From NCBI GenBank assembly GCA_022827885.1, contig JAJEIP010000007.1, positions 62,001 through 126,000 of the forward strand: DNA of 64,000 nt, given 5' to 3'. Both the position numbers and the translations under genes were made by a program. The stretch's first letter is position 1. Each line of letters begins with the position of its first letter. This DNA comes from Candidatus Poribacteria bacterium (lineage in GTDB: Bacteria; Poribacteria; WGA-4E; WGA-3G). Shown in pieces: positions 9,604 through 18,816 of the stretch. A model generated the notes under the pieces. It did not search any database. It was not told where the DNA came from and saw only the letters and a program-made list of their open reading frames with translations.

Positions 9604-11451
9604 ATGAGAGTACCCCTCGCGGTGAGAAACTATTTCCGTTTGCCGAGTTGTTTTGTTATATCTGCGATTCTCATCAGCGGCTTCGGTTTCCGACTTATCG
9701 GGATAAATATCGGCTTACCTGATTCTCCCGACCCCCGTGAAGTGCTCATCGCCCGAGATGTGCTGAACCTCATCCACTTCACAGCACCCCCTGAAATCTA
9801 CAACTGGCCCGGGACAGCATGGTTTTACGTCATTGCTGGGATAGGCAAATTACTGTCGCTTACGGGTTTGCAGCTAACGGAAGCCCGCGTCATCCTATTG
9901 GCACGCTGCATCAACGTTCTGTTGTCCACAGCGACCCTTTGGTTCACCTATCGCCTTGGCGTTCACTGTTACAGTAAACGTATAGGTCAGATTGCCGCAG
10001 GGTTGCTCACTGTTGCGATGTTACATGCCACCAACGAATCGCGTTTCGCACTCGTTGACATCCCCGCGACCTTCTGTGTAACACTGTTTCTCTGGCTCGT
10101 GATACGTGGGCGTTCTTCTTCGACGGAAGCCCGCCATCACGATGGGACGCTCCAGCAGACTGCCGAAGTCGCACCTACATTTCAAACTGCGGTATGGCTC
10201 GGTGTCATCTTAGGGATCGGTTTCGCGGTCAAATTTACAACCGTCTTTGTAGGTTTCTCCTTGCTGGTTTTCACTTTAAGTGAAGACTTTCCCCCACGCG
10301 ATAGGTGCGGTTTCAAACCGCACCTACCAAGGAGCTCCGTAACTCCTAAAAAATTTGCAACAATTATCGGTGTTTCCGTATTAACCTTTACGCTCCTCTG
10401 CCCTTATTGGCTCATTGATCTGGTTTCGCCGGAGTGGAATCTCTTCTTTGAGGATTTCTGGTACGAAGCCACGCATTACCATCGCGGGCACTTCGGTCTG
10501 ATCGCTGCGGGGGAATCTGGGTTACTACATCGGTTTATCTATCTATGGACGCTCCTGAAATGGGGCATGGGACTGCCGCTTGCGCTCCTCGTTAGTTTGG
10601 GAATTTTGTGCGCGCTTGTGCGGCTTAAAAGAGGCGTTGGTGGGTTGCCTGTACCAGAAGTACTCTTGCTGGCTTTTGTTATTCCCTATCTATTATTTAT
10701 CGGGATACATAAGATTAAGTTCGCCCGCCATCTACTCATACTCTATCCGGCGCTTATCGTGCTGGGAGCTGCCGCGTTGGAACGCCTTCCAAGCCTTGTG
10801 GAAATGCTATTATACTCGGTCCGTCCACGCGAGGCTGTAAATTTTCTACGTTCCACTGAAGGTCCTATAGTAAAGTCCATAATTACTTTTATACGACGAT
10901 CGGTGCGGTTAGAAACCGCACCTACCAGGGGAGGGGCAGATTGGAAATGGTTTGGGACAGTCTTGGGGGGTGTTGTGGCACTTTACTCATTGGTTTATAC
11001 GCTTTCGTTTGCCGCTATTTTACTGTCGCAACCGACGAAGATTGCAGCATCCGACTGGATAGCAACACACATTCCACCAGAGGAATCTGTTGCTGTCGCG
11101 CCAGAGATCCTATTCGACTGGCTTCTCCCTGACTTAGACTTTATCGTGACAGATGAAGAGGTGAAATGGGTGCTTATTGTTGTGCCGGATCTTGAAGTGT
11201 TCCAAAAATACCAAGCGTCGCCCCACCGCTATCAAGATGCGGATTGGTACCCGCTCAGCGAGATTGAATTCGAGGAGACACTTGCGTTTTACTCGCGAAT
11301 CTTAGGGGAGGGAAGTTCATATGCGCTGTACAACATATTCCGATGCCCCCCAAAGTTCTTCGGTATTGAAATAATATCCGATAGCGGTGCCCCGTTCCCG
11401 ATGCGCGCCCTGGCACATCCAGAACTCCACGTCTATCGCCGTTTGGATTGA
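9604..11451 (+). CDS. Multi-pass membrane glycosyltransferase (GT39/ArnT-like)
   Basis: N-terminal DPREVLIARDVLNLIHFTAPPEIYNWPGTAWFYV and many TM helices; contains two palindromic repeat insertions. Confidence 0.8.
   Translation: MRVPLAVRNYFRLPSCFVISAILISGFGFRLIGINIGLPDSPDPREVLIARDVLNLIHFTAPPEIYNWPGTAWFYVIAGIGKLLSLTGLQLTEARVILLARCINVLLSTATLWFTYRLGVHCYSKRIGQIAAGLLTVAMLHATNESRFALVDIPATFCVTLFLWLVIRGRSSSTEARHHDGTLQQTAEVAPTFQTAVWLGVILGIGFAVKFTTVFVGFSLLVFTLSEDFPPRDRCGFKPHLPRSSVTPKKFATIIGVSVLTFTLLCPYWLIDLVSPEWNLFFEDFWYEATHYHRGHFGLIAAGESGLLHRFIYLWTLLKWGMGLPLALLVSLGILCALVRLKRGVGGLPVPEVLLLAFVIPYLLFIGIHKIKFARHLLILYPALIVLGAAALERLPSLVEMLLYSVRPREAVNFLRSTEGPIVKSIITFIRRSVRLETAPTRGGADWKWFGTVLGGVVALYSLVYTLSFAAILLSQPTKIAASDWIATHIPPEESVAVAPEILFDWLLPDLDFIVTDEEVKWVLIVVPDLEVFQKYQASPHRYQDADWYPLSEIEFEETLAFYSRILGEGSSYALYNIFRCPPKFFGIEIISDSGAPFPMRALAHPELHVYRRLD
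10302..10326. repeat. Perfect palindrome (GGTGCGG family) inside CDS
   Basis: TAGGTGCGGTTT-c-AAACCGCACCTA; translated in frame as RCGFKPHL. Confidence 0.9.
10866..10930. repeat. Longer TATAGTAAAGT...GGTGCGGTTAGAAACCGCACCTACC element inside CDS
   Basis: Matches intergenic copies at 11530 and 38194 at both ends; palindrome 10902-10922. Confidence 0.8.
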
Positions 11452-11529
11452 AGCATTCTTCGGAAAAAAGTTGTTTTACCGGTCTGCCGAGGTGCGAAAA
11501 GGACATCGAATTCAATTCTGACTCTTCAT

Positions 11530-11632
11530 TATAGTAAAGTTTAGAATTAATTGGGCACTCCGCACCGGTGCAGTTGGGTGAAAGACCCTACCAGGGAAGA
11601 GAAGAGTGCGGTTAGAAACCGCACCTACCGGG
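11530..11632. repeat. Intergenic TATAGTAAAGT/GGTGCGG repeat, compound copy
   Basis: tatagtaaagtttagaattaattgggcactccgcaccggtgcagttgg...agtgcggttagaaaccgcacctacc. Confidence 0.85.
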
Positions 11633-11700
11633 CCTGGGGGAACATATATGTTTTTTTAAATTTAATTTGACTTTATGGTTATAAATTGATATACTCTATA

Positions 11701-11789
11701 AGACTTATGCAAAATGACCAAATTTCACCTATTTTCACAGGAATCGGTGCGGTTAGGTGAAAGACCCTACCGAGGGAATGCGTAAGTCC
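11701..11789. mobile_element. MITE-like element with GACTTATGCA...TGCGTAAGTC terminal inverted repeats
   Basis: Terminal repeats match those at 25267-25471; interior carries a GGTGCGGTT repeat. Confidence 0.5.
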
Positions 11790-11944
11790 GACTCTATATA
11801 CTTTGCACAATTTTGAGGTGACACGGATGCGAAATGGACGTAGCGATGCCAACAGTGACACATCGACTTTCCCCGCGGCTGCGGCGGCTATATGCCACGG
11901 CATAACTGTGCCCTGCTGCGTCGCGTGTTCACCGATAACTCGCC

Positions 11945-11965
11945 GTATTAACGCAGCGTTAATAC
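11945..11965. promoter_or_regulatory. Operator-like palindrome upstream of cohesin cluster
   Basis: GTATTAACG-cag-CGTTAATAC. Confidence 0.35.
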
Positions 11966-12270
11966 TCTCCGCCCCCCCACTTTATATATATTAACTAACA
12001 CTTTTCACAATATAGTATCACGGGTTCTTGCTGTGCTATATGCTTCGCGCTCGCGCGGCCTTCGTCTCATACGAAGGGTCTCGTCGCGGGCTTTTTTTGT
12101 TGCAGTGGACTTTGTCCGGTGGGTGTTAACCCGAAGAGGCATCCATGATCCTTCTGAGGTTAGACCCACCGTTGCTGTATGCACCCAGAGATCCAGTGAA
12201 ACCCAAATTTCTATATCTGTTACAAGACGTAAACGGAAAATCCTGATTCCGACAAAAAAGGAGAATTTTC

Positions 12271-12888
12271 ATGAAAAAATGTCTGCCGATTTTCGCCATT
12301 GTTCTCATCGGATGGCTCGCGCTGACCCTCAGTGGTTGCGATAACGAGATGCGACCCACCATGGACCCCATTGTTGACGCGGTCACCGATGATACGCCAC
12401 CCTCGAAACCTGTGGCACCCCTGGAACCGGAACCTACACCCGAACCGACCGTGCCAACACCGGAACCCGTGGCACCGCTCCCTGTAGGGACGGCTGTCTT
12501 TGTGGAACCGAGACAAATCGCCTCCCCCACTGTCGGGCAGCAACTAACAGTCAATATTAATGTAAAAGAGGCAGCGGATGTCTTGGCTTACGAGGTGACA
12601 GTCGGATTTGACCCGACGGCACTCCGCTATGTGAGCATTGCGAATGCGGATTACCTGCCAACGGGTGCGTTTGCGGCACCCCCGCAAGTTACGGCGAATA
12701 GTGTGTATCTCGCCGCGACCTCCGTGGCAGGGACAGCGGCAACAGCACGCGGTACCCTGGCGACAGTGACATTTGAAGTGGTGTCGGCGAAAGCCTCGAC
12801 GATCACACTCAACGATGTGTTGCTCTCGGATAGCAACGTTACGCCATTGGCATTGAAAACAGTCGATGGCAAGATTACAGCACCGTAG
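12271..12888 (+). CDS. Cohesin-domain lipoprotein
   Basis: Lipobox LTLSGC; proline-rich linker; cohesin-like AVFVEPRQIASPTVGQQLTVNINVKEAADVLAYEVTVGFDPTALRYVSI. Confidence 0.85.
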   Translation: MKKCLPIFAIVLIGWLALTLSGCDNEMRPTMDPIVDAVTDDTPPSKPVAPLEPEPTPEPTVPTPEPVAPLPVGTAVFVEPRQIASPTVGQQLTVNINVKEAADVLAYEVTVGFDPTALRYVSIANADYLPTGAFAAPPQVTANSVYLAATSVAGTAATARGTLATVTFEVVSAKASTITLNDVLLSDSNVTPLALKTVDGKITAP

Positions 12889-12992
12889 GAAGGGGAGTAT
12901 CCCCTTCAAATAAGAGGTATTCATTCTTCTGTAGGCGCGAGTTTCACTCGCGATACCTCTGTAGCACAATCTGTATAAAGATGAAATAAATA

Positions 12993-13147
12993 TTTTGGTA
13001 ATTGACGTGCAATGAATTGCAAGGGTTGGGAAACCTTAGAAGAAACACCCAAGCAAAAACACCCCTACGCAAACTGACCGCTTCGAGCGTAGGGGTGAGG
13101 TCGCCTCGCCTGTTTCCTGCGATTTATCGCACGTTCAGAAATTGAGG
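12993..13147. repeat. GGTAATYGACG...ATTTATCGCACGTTCAGAAATT inverted-repeat family, copy 1 (enlarged interior)
   Basis: Shared ends with 38318-38410 and 55815-55902. Confidence 0.75.
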
Positions 13148-13155
13148 AGTTTCTC

Positions 13156-13962
13156 ATGAAAATCGAATTTTCCAAATCTTTTCGCGGAAAAATGCTTTTT
13201 TCCGTTCTGACACTCACCCTCTGCCTCGGTCTCACAGCGATGGGTTACGGCAGTGCCGTCGTTTCTGTGCAACCCACCACCGTGGAAGCACCGGCAGTCG
13301 GGGAACATCTCACACTGCACGTAGACATCACGGGTGGCGAATCTGTCGCTGGCTATCAATTCACCGTGAACTACGACACCACGGCGCTGCGATACCTCAG
13401 TGCTGCGAATGCCGACTATCTCCCCTCGGAGACGTTCGCGATGCCGCTGCCGGGAACCGACAGTGTTACGGTGGTCGCTGCGGCACTCAAAGGCGCTCCG
13501 TTGTCTGCTGGCGACGGCACACTCGCCACGCTCACTTTTGAAGTGCTGGCACTGACACCCTTTCGGGTTCATCTCACAGAGATGATCCTCTCCGATGCCA
13601 CACCGACGGCGTTAGCCGTCAACTGGACAGACACTCGGCTCGACGGCACTGTGGAAATGCTCCCCGCAGAACGGACCTCCCTCTTTGGGAACTATCCGAA
13701 TCCGTTCAACCCGGAGACGTGGATCCCCTATCAATTGGCAGACGCGGCGGATGTCACCTTGACGATCTACGGTGCCAACGGACGGCTTGTCCGCTCAATA
13801 ATCTTAGGGCATCAACCGGCGGGGTTATATCACCGTAAAGGGAGAGCCGCCTATTGGGACGGCAGAAATGATTTCGGTGAACGTGTAGCGAGTGGTCTGT
13901 ATTTTTACACCCTCACCGCTGGCGAGTTTACCGCCACCGGCAGAATGCTCATCGTGAAATAA
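13156..13962 (+). CDS. Cohesin domain protein with C-terminal FlgD-like/T9SS-like domain
   Basis: Cohesin-like segment plus GNYPNPFNPETWIPYQLADAADVTLTIYGANGRLVR...ASGLYFYTL. Confidence 0.85.
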   Translation: MKIEFSKSFRGKMLFSVLTLTLCLGLTAMGYGSAVVSVQPTTVEAPAVGEHLTLHVDITGGESVAGYQFTVNYDTTALRYLSAANADYLPSETFAMPLPGTDSVTVVAAALKGAPLSAGDGTLATLTFEVLALTPFRVHLTEMILSDATPTALAVNWTDTRLDGTVEMLPAERTSLFGNYPNPFNPETWIPYQLADAADVTLTIYGANGRLVRSIILGHQPAGLYHRKGRAAYWDGRNDFGERVASGLYFYTLTAGEFTATGRMLIVK

Positions 13963-13975
13963 AAGGAGAGAATCC

Positions 13976-15463
13976 ATGAAAACTTTGTTGAAACCGAACC
14001 TATTTTTCAGCTGCCTCACGGTCCTGCTCTGTTTTGGGATAACCGCGCTCAGTTACGGGCAAGCCGTAGTCTCCGTAGACCCTGCGGAAAGTTCCTCTCC
14101 CGCAGTCGGGCAGCAACTCACGATCCGTCTACACATCAGCAACGGTCAGAACGTTGCAGGCTACGAGGTGGGTGTGAATTTCGATACGAGTGCGTTGCGG
14201 TATGTTTCAGGTAGCAATGGGAGTTATCTGCCGACGGGTGCGTTTTTCGCGCCCCCGCAGGTCTCTGGGGGTAAAGTAACGCTTGCGGCGACCTCTGTCT
14301 CGGGTGCGGCGCGCGCCAGCAGCGGCACGCTCGCGAGCATCACATTTCGAGTGGTGGCTGTCAAAAAGTCGACGCTTCGGTTAACAGGTGTCCTCCTCTC
14401 GGACAGTAATGCCAACGCGCTCAGTGTGTCGGTGAGAAACGGCAGCGTTGTTGAGAGACGTGCGGCGAAATGGGATGTCAACGGCGATGGTCGTGTGAAT
14501 GTGTTGGATCTGACGCGTGTAGCGACGCGTTTAGGGTGGCGGGATGCGAGTGCGGACACCAACGGGGATGGCACGGTGAACGTGTTAGACCTCGTGTTGG
14601 TGGCACAACACCTCGGTGAAACGGTTGGGACGACACCTCCGACTGTGCCGGTAACTCCCGTGACACAGCCGACTGTGCCGAAACCACCGCCTGCCCCTGA
14701 AGGCATGGTGCTGATTCCCGCAGGGGAATTTAAGATGGGCAGCGAGGATGCCGAGGCGCGCCCGAATGAACAGCCGATTCATACGGTGCATGTAGATGCG
14801 TTCTATATGGACACACACGAGGTGACGAACCTGGATTTCAAAAAGTTTGTGCTTGCGAATCCGCAGTGGCAGAAGGATCGTATTCCCAAGGCACTCCACG
14901 ATAGAGCTTACCTGCACGACTGGACGGGTAACAACTATCCGACGGGCAAAGCGAACCATCCGGTGGCGTATGTGAGTTGGTATGCAGCGATGGCTTACGC
15001 TGAGTGGGCAGGGAAGCGTCTGCCGACGGAAGCGGAATGGGAAAAAGCGGCACGTGGCGGCACGTCAGGGTTGAAGTATCCGTGGGGGAACACGATATCC
15101 AGTGGTCGTGCGAACTATGGTTATCATCATGTAGGGGGCGCGCGGAAAGTGGGGAGTTATTCAGCGAACGGTTATGGTCTGTATGATGTATGTGGGAATG
15201 TAGGGGAATGGTGTCTGGATGCGTATGACGCGAATTTCTATTTTTCATCGCCGCGCCGGAATCCGTTGAGTGATGTGAATACGTTGTCGAATGCGAACCT
15301 AATCATAGATGACTATACGAATGTAAAGTCACACCGCGTGCTGCGTGGTGGTTCCTACGGCGGTACAGCCCAAGACGTGCGGGTCGCCCGTCGCGCCGGC
15401 GTTACGCCGACGTTCACACACCAAGGTAACGGGTTTCGTTGTGTGAAGGATGTGGTCCCTTAA
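13976..15463 (+). CDS. Cohesin + type I dockerin + FGE/SUMF-like (formylglycine-generating enzyme family) protein
   Basis: Cohesin segment; dockerin repeats DVNGDGRVNVLDLTRVATRLG / DTNGDGTVNVLDLVLVAQHLG; SUMF fold PEGMVLIPAGEFKMGS...RLPTEAEWEKAARGG...GNVGEW...RVLRGGSY. Confidence 0.9.
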   Translation: MKTLLKPNLFFSCLTVLLCFGITALSYGQAVVSVDPAESSSPAVGQQLTIRLHISNGQNVAGYEVGVNFDTSALRYVSGSNGSYLPTGAFFAPPQVSGGKVTLAATSVSGAARASSGTLASITFRVVAVKKSTLRLTGVLLSDSNANALSVSVRNGSVVERRAAKWDVNGDGRVNVLDLTRVATRLGWRDASADTNGDGTVNVLDLVLVAQHLGETVGTTPPTVPVTPVTQPTVPKPPPAPEGMVLIPAGEFKMGSEDAEARPNEQPIHTVHVDAFYMDTHEVTNLDFKKFVLANPQWQKDRIPKALHDRAYLHDWTGNNYPTGKANHPVAYVSWYAAMAYAEWAGKRLPTEAEWEKAARGGTSGLKYPWGNTISSGRANYGYHHVGGARKVGSYSANGYGLYDVCGNVGEWCLDAYDANFYFSSPRRNPLSDVNTLSNANLIIDDYTNVKSHRVLRGGSYGGTAQDVRVARRAGVTPTFTHQGNGFRCVKDVVP

Positions 15464-15845
15464 AAACTGGATATCACCGTAGATATCCCTTCATACATCT
15501 GTTAGATGGGGTCTACGCTGTCTCCAAACCCCGTTTATTCATCAACAGGATGGGCGCAAGTTACCGAAACGTCTTGCGTTCGTCCTCATAGAAAAAGGTT
15601 GGGTTGAACGGGAAACGGTGAAGCGGAATCAATTCCAAGGAAGCCGAGTGAATGGTATCTCTCATCCGTTGCTGGGTGTCCACTACGTGCTGAGATCCGA
15701 TGAAAATATCTTGGTAGGTACCGCTATAGCTGCTTCCTTTTTGGGCAAATTGCGTATACCACGACGGTCATTGGAGCTCCGAACGCCCATCGCTGATCCG
15801 GCACAATCTTGTCATGACAGGGGAGCAAAAAAAGAGGAATTTTAG

Positions 15846-16262
15846 ATGGAAGAATATAATCTTACAATATCGGAAAGTATAGTTTTTAAAATTGCAGATG
15901 AGGTTATCAGGTATCTCAATGAATACCCCGAAGATTATGTTGACTGCCTCATTATGAAAGTAATTTTGGATAGAGAGTCGAAGCTTTCTTGGGAATTTAT
16001 TATTAATACCGCAAGTAAGTTATCGTTCCCGTTATTGTTTAATGGTGAAGAAGTAGACCAGTTTGGCTTTCTTCGTGGTATGTTTGAGATACGTGACAAA
16101 CTTGCAGATCGTGTAGAAAAACGCGTTAAACAAGAAATGGGAGAATATAACGGTCCTCCAAATAATTGGAATAAGTTCGATCGCTTTAGGAGACTTATAG
16201 TAGACATAGCAAGAATCTTGCCTTACCTATCGGATTTCTTCAACTTAAGCAATGAACCATGA
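15846..16262 (+). CDS. Hypothetical protein
   Basis: ORF with AT-rich codon usage; no recognised motif. Confidence 0.5.
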   Translation: MEEYNLTISESIVFKIADEVIRYLNEYPEDYVDCLIMKVILDRESKLSWEFIINTASKLSFPLLFNGEEVDQFGFLRGMFEIRDKLADRVEKRVKQEMGEYNGPPNNWNKFDRFRRLIVDIARILPYLSDFFNLSNEP

Positions 16263-16272
16263 TCAAAGTCAG

Positions 16273-16340
16273 GTAGCGCTTTATCGTGCGAACTGTCATT
16301 TTGCGGGTCATGCAGGCACAAACTGACAGTTTATGCTACA
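16273..16340. repeat. TGTAGC...AACTGACAGTTTATGCTACA imperfect inverted repeat
   Basis: Right arm matches repeat at 32109-32166. Confidence 0.55.
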
Positions 16341-16398
16341 AAAGAGAAGCGTACGGAAGTCCTATTACTCTGAAGTATATAGACAATCACCAGCAACC

Positions 16399-17991
16399 CT
16401 AAGCCGCAGAAGGACGTTCCTGCATCACGGGGATGACGTAACTCCGAATTTTCATACCCGCTACCGTTTCGGTCTCCGCCCGCGGCTCTGGCTGCTGGCG
16501 GTGATCGAAGACGACATAATACCCTTCTTGCGCATCTTCTAACTTCAGATATGCCGCAAGTTGTGCTTTGCCGGCTTGATAATATCGGTTGCCTTCCCAG
16601 ATTTTCGTCTCAACGATGTATTTTCGTTGGTTGTGGAGAATCAGAAGGTCCATTCTGCCGCGTCCGGTCTGGACTTCAAGGAACATACTCGCACCGACAA
16701 TACGGACGAAATGGTCGAGATACGCGTAAAGGAGGTATTGCCCGACATATTCTTGCGGGGTATCCGGCACTTGTAAGATGCGGAACCCGGCGCGAGCGAT
16801 GAAGGCTTGGAAGTTATCAAGAAGGCGTTCTATTTCAAGATCCCCGGTGGGCGTGAGGTAATCCCTAAAATTCTCGCCTGTGTCTTCGGGGAAGTAGGTG
16901 TTCTCAAGTCCGTTAACTGTCGGTTTGAATATTTGCAGGATGCGATGCTGATAGATAGGATTCACAATCTCACAGAGCCCATCGGGATCCTCTGTGATAA
17001 CGCCATACGTAACGAGTTCGTTCATGAGATCATCGTCCGGATCGAAGAGTATACCGTTCTCATAAGAGACGATACGCATCAAGAGTTTTTCAAACCGCGG
17101 GTCCCTTCGGACGTTCGCTCTCAAATGATCGATGTTGGCGTTCCGTTCCCGCAGGAGTTGCTTGTATGCCTGTGCAAAGTGCGTCATAGAAATGATTTCG
17201 GTTTTCGGGATGTCCAATTCTTCAGTAAGAATTTGGGCACATCGATTCACAAGGAAAGGTTGTCCGGCAGTCTGTTTATGGAGACTTTCAATCACCTCTG
17301 GTGCGAAGGGTTGCCCGACTTCGTCGGTATACTGTCCGAGGAGGTCGCCGACTTCTTCGAGTGTAAAGTTCGGCAATCGGAACTCATCTTGGATATTGAA
17401 AGGCGAGATAGACCGGTCATAATCAAGTTGTATGATGCTCTTGATCCCCACAATGCCGACACTGTAGGGACACAGGCGTTCATCGGAAAGGTAGATCTGT
17501 CGGAGTGCATGCAGAAAACCCTTCACAGCGGCCTGCGGGATACCATCAAACTCGTCAATAATGACAACAACCCGCTGGTTCTTCAGGAAACGCCCGAAAC
17601 GCGTAAAAAATCTTCTCATGGAGACATGATCCGTCAGTTGTGTGTTCTGTAAAAATTGCGTTAAAGCGTCAGTGGGTTCTGCTCCGCGCTTTTGAAAAAC
17701 GTTTTCGATTTCCTCACAAATATCTTCGTAGAGGTGGTTGTAAAAGCCAGCCGCAGAATAGTCTTCATACACCTCAAAATTGAGGTGTATGGCGAGATAG
17801 GTTGGATCCTCAGCAGTGAGTTTGTCAAGTGCCAAGCGAAAAAAGGTGGTTTTACCGGTCTGACGGGGCGCGAAGAGGACGATGTATTTTCCATCTCTGA
17901 TGCGGGTGATGAAATCGGCGACGTGCGCTGTTCGGGGGACGATATAGTGTTGTTCTGGGCGTACACGCCCTTGGGTCCCAAAACTTCTCAT
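16399..17991 (-). CDS. AAA-like ATPase with C-terminal PD-(D/E)XK-like nuclease domain
   Basis: Walker A APRQTGKTTFF; VVIIDEFDG; C-terminal GRGRMDLLILHNQRKYIVETKIW. Confidence 0.85.
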   Translation of the reverse strand: MRSFGTQGRVRPEQHYIVPRTAHVADFITRIRDGKYIVLFAPRQTGKTTFFRLALDKLTAEDPTYLAIHLNFEVYEDYSAAGFYNHLYEDICEEIENVFQKRGAEPTDALTQFLQNTQLTDHVSMRRFFTRFGRFLKNQRVVVIIDEFDGIPQAAVKGFLHALRQIYLSDERLCPYSVGIVGIKSIIQLDYDRSISPFNIQDEFRLPNFTLEEVGDLLGQYTDEVGQPFAPEVIESLHKQTAGQPFLVNRCAQILTEELDIPKTEIISMTHFAQAYKQLLRERNANIDHLRANVRRDPRFEKLLMRIVSYENGILFDPDDDLMNELVTYGVITEDPDGLCEIVNPIYQHRILQIFKPTVNGLENTYFPEDTGENFRDYLTPTGDLEIERLLDNFQAFIARAGFRILQVPDTPQEYVGQYLLYAYLDHFVRIVGASMFLEVQTGRGRMDLLILHNQRKYIVETKIWEGNRYYQAGKAQLAAYLKLEDAQEGYYVVFDHRQQPEPRAETETVAGMKIRSYVIPVMQERPSAA

Positions 17992-18089
17992 TTCTCTTCC
18001 TTGAACGGAGCGTTCTCCCCACGGAGGCGATCGGATTTTCAGGTGCCTCACGACAGTTTAAGAGGCGTTTCTCACGGGAGGATCCCGGC

Positions 18090-18740
18090 TTACATGACGG
18101 GGGGCTTGAAATAATTTTTTTGGATAGGCACGAGCGTTGACAGGATTTGATGAAGTACATCCGCTGCAGTCGTATCGGCATCAATGATACGAATGAGGTC
18201 TTGCGGATAATAATCAATCAAGGGTTCGGTTTCTCGTTTGTAAACATCCCACCGGTAACGCACCACGATCTCTTCAGAATCGTCGATTCGATTTTCTTTG
18301 AGTGAGCGTCCTCGGATGCGTCTAAACATCACTTCCCGGTCCTCACAGACCATGTAGATGACCTTAAAAAGTTTAATATAAGGTCCGATGAGACCTGCTT
18401 GCGCGATATTGCGTGGGATGCCATCAAGAATCAGCAGATCGCTTTCTGGCCTGTAGACCTGCTCGTGAACTTTTGCCGCCATGTAGTCTTGCCAGATTTT
18501 GATTGTAATGTGATCTGGAACTAATTTACCGATGCCTGCGTATTGTTGGAAAATCTGTCCGCATTTGGAATTGACATCAAGTTCGCGGAACATATCCCCA
18601 CTGGAGACGTGGAAAATGCCAGGGATTCCAGCCAGCAATTTCCCTTGTGTTCCCTTACCAACACCAGGGGGACCCACAAGTATAACTGCTTGATAACACA
18701 GTCCATCCACCTCGTGTAGAGGGCTCTTATCCGTTGTCAT
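18090..18740 (-). CDS. Adenylate kinase-like nucleoside monophosphate kinase
   Basis: GPPGVGKGTQGKLLA; SSGDMFR; LILDGIPRN. Confidence 0.85.
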   Translation of the reverse strand: MTTDKSPLHEVDGLCYQAVILVGPPGVGKGTQGKLLAGIPGIFHVSSGDMFRELDVNSKCGQIFQQYAGIGKLVPDHITIKIWQDYMAAKVHEQVYRPESDLLILDGIPRNIAQAGLIGPYIKLFKVIYMVCEDREVMFRRIRGRSLKENRIDDSEEIVVRYRWDVYKRETEPLIDYYPQDLIRIIDADTTAADVLHQILSTLVPIQKNYFKPPVM

Positions 18741-18816
18741 GTCTGTTTTTGTCCTCTGCCGCCTTTTTTCTTCGTTGAGTTAGCGAGCCTCACAAAAGCG
18801 TTCACACGCACCCGTA

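Noticed and set aside
12040-12110. GC-rich hairpin plus T-run as a terminator or riboswitch
   Set aside because: Only a short internal stem (CCTTCGT/ACGAAGG) pairs well; not enough to support a specific call.
15340-15440. C-terminal FGE-like region as a diversity-generating retroelement variable repeat
   Set aside because: The fold and position fit, but no reverse transcriptase or template repeat is present in the window and the region is not rich in AAC/AAT codons.
15618-15845. 75-aa ORF in the gap after the FGE-like gene
   Set aside because: No motif or clear RBS; likely degenerate non-coding sequence.
16807-17652. 281-aa plus-strand ORF
   Set aside because: Antisense to the AAA-ATPase/nuclease gene; no recognisable motif.
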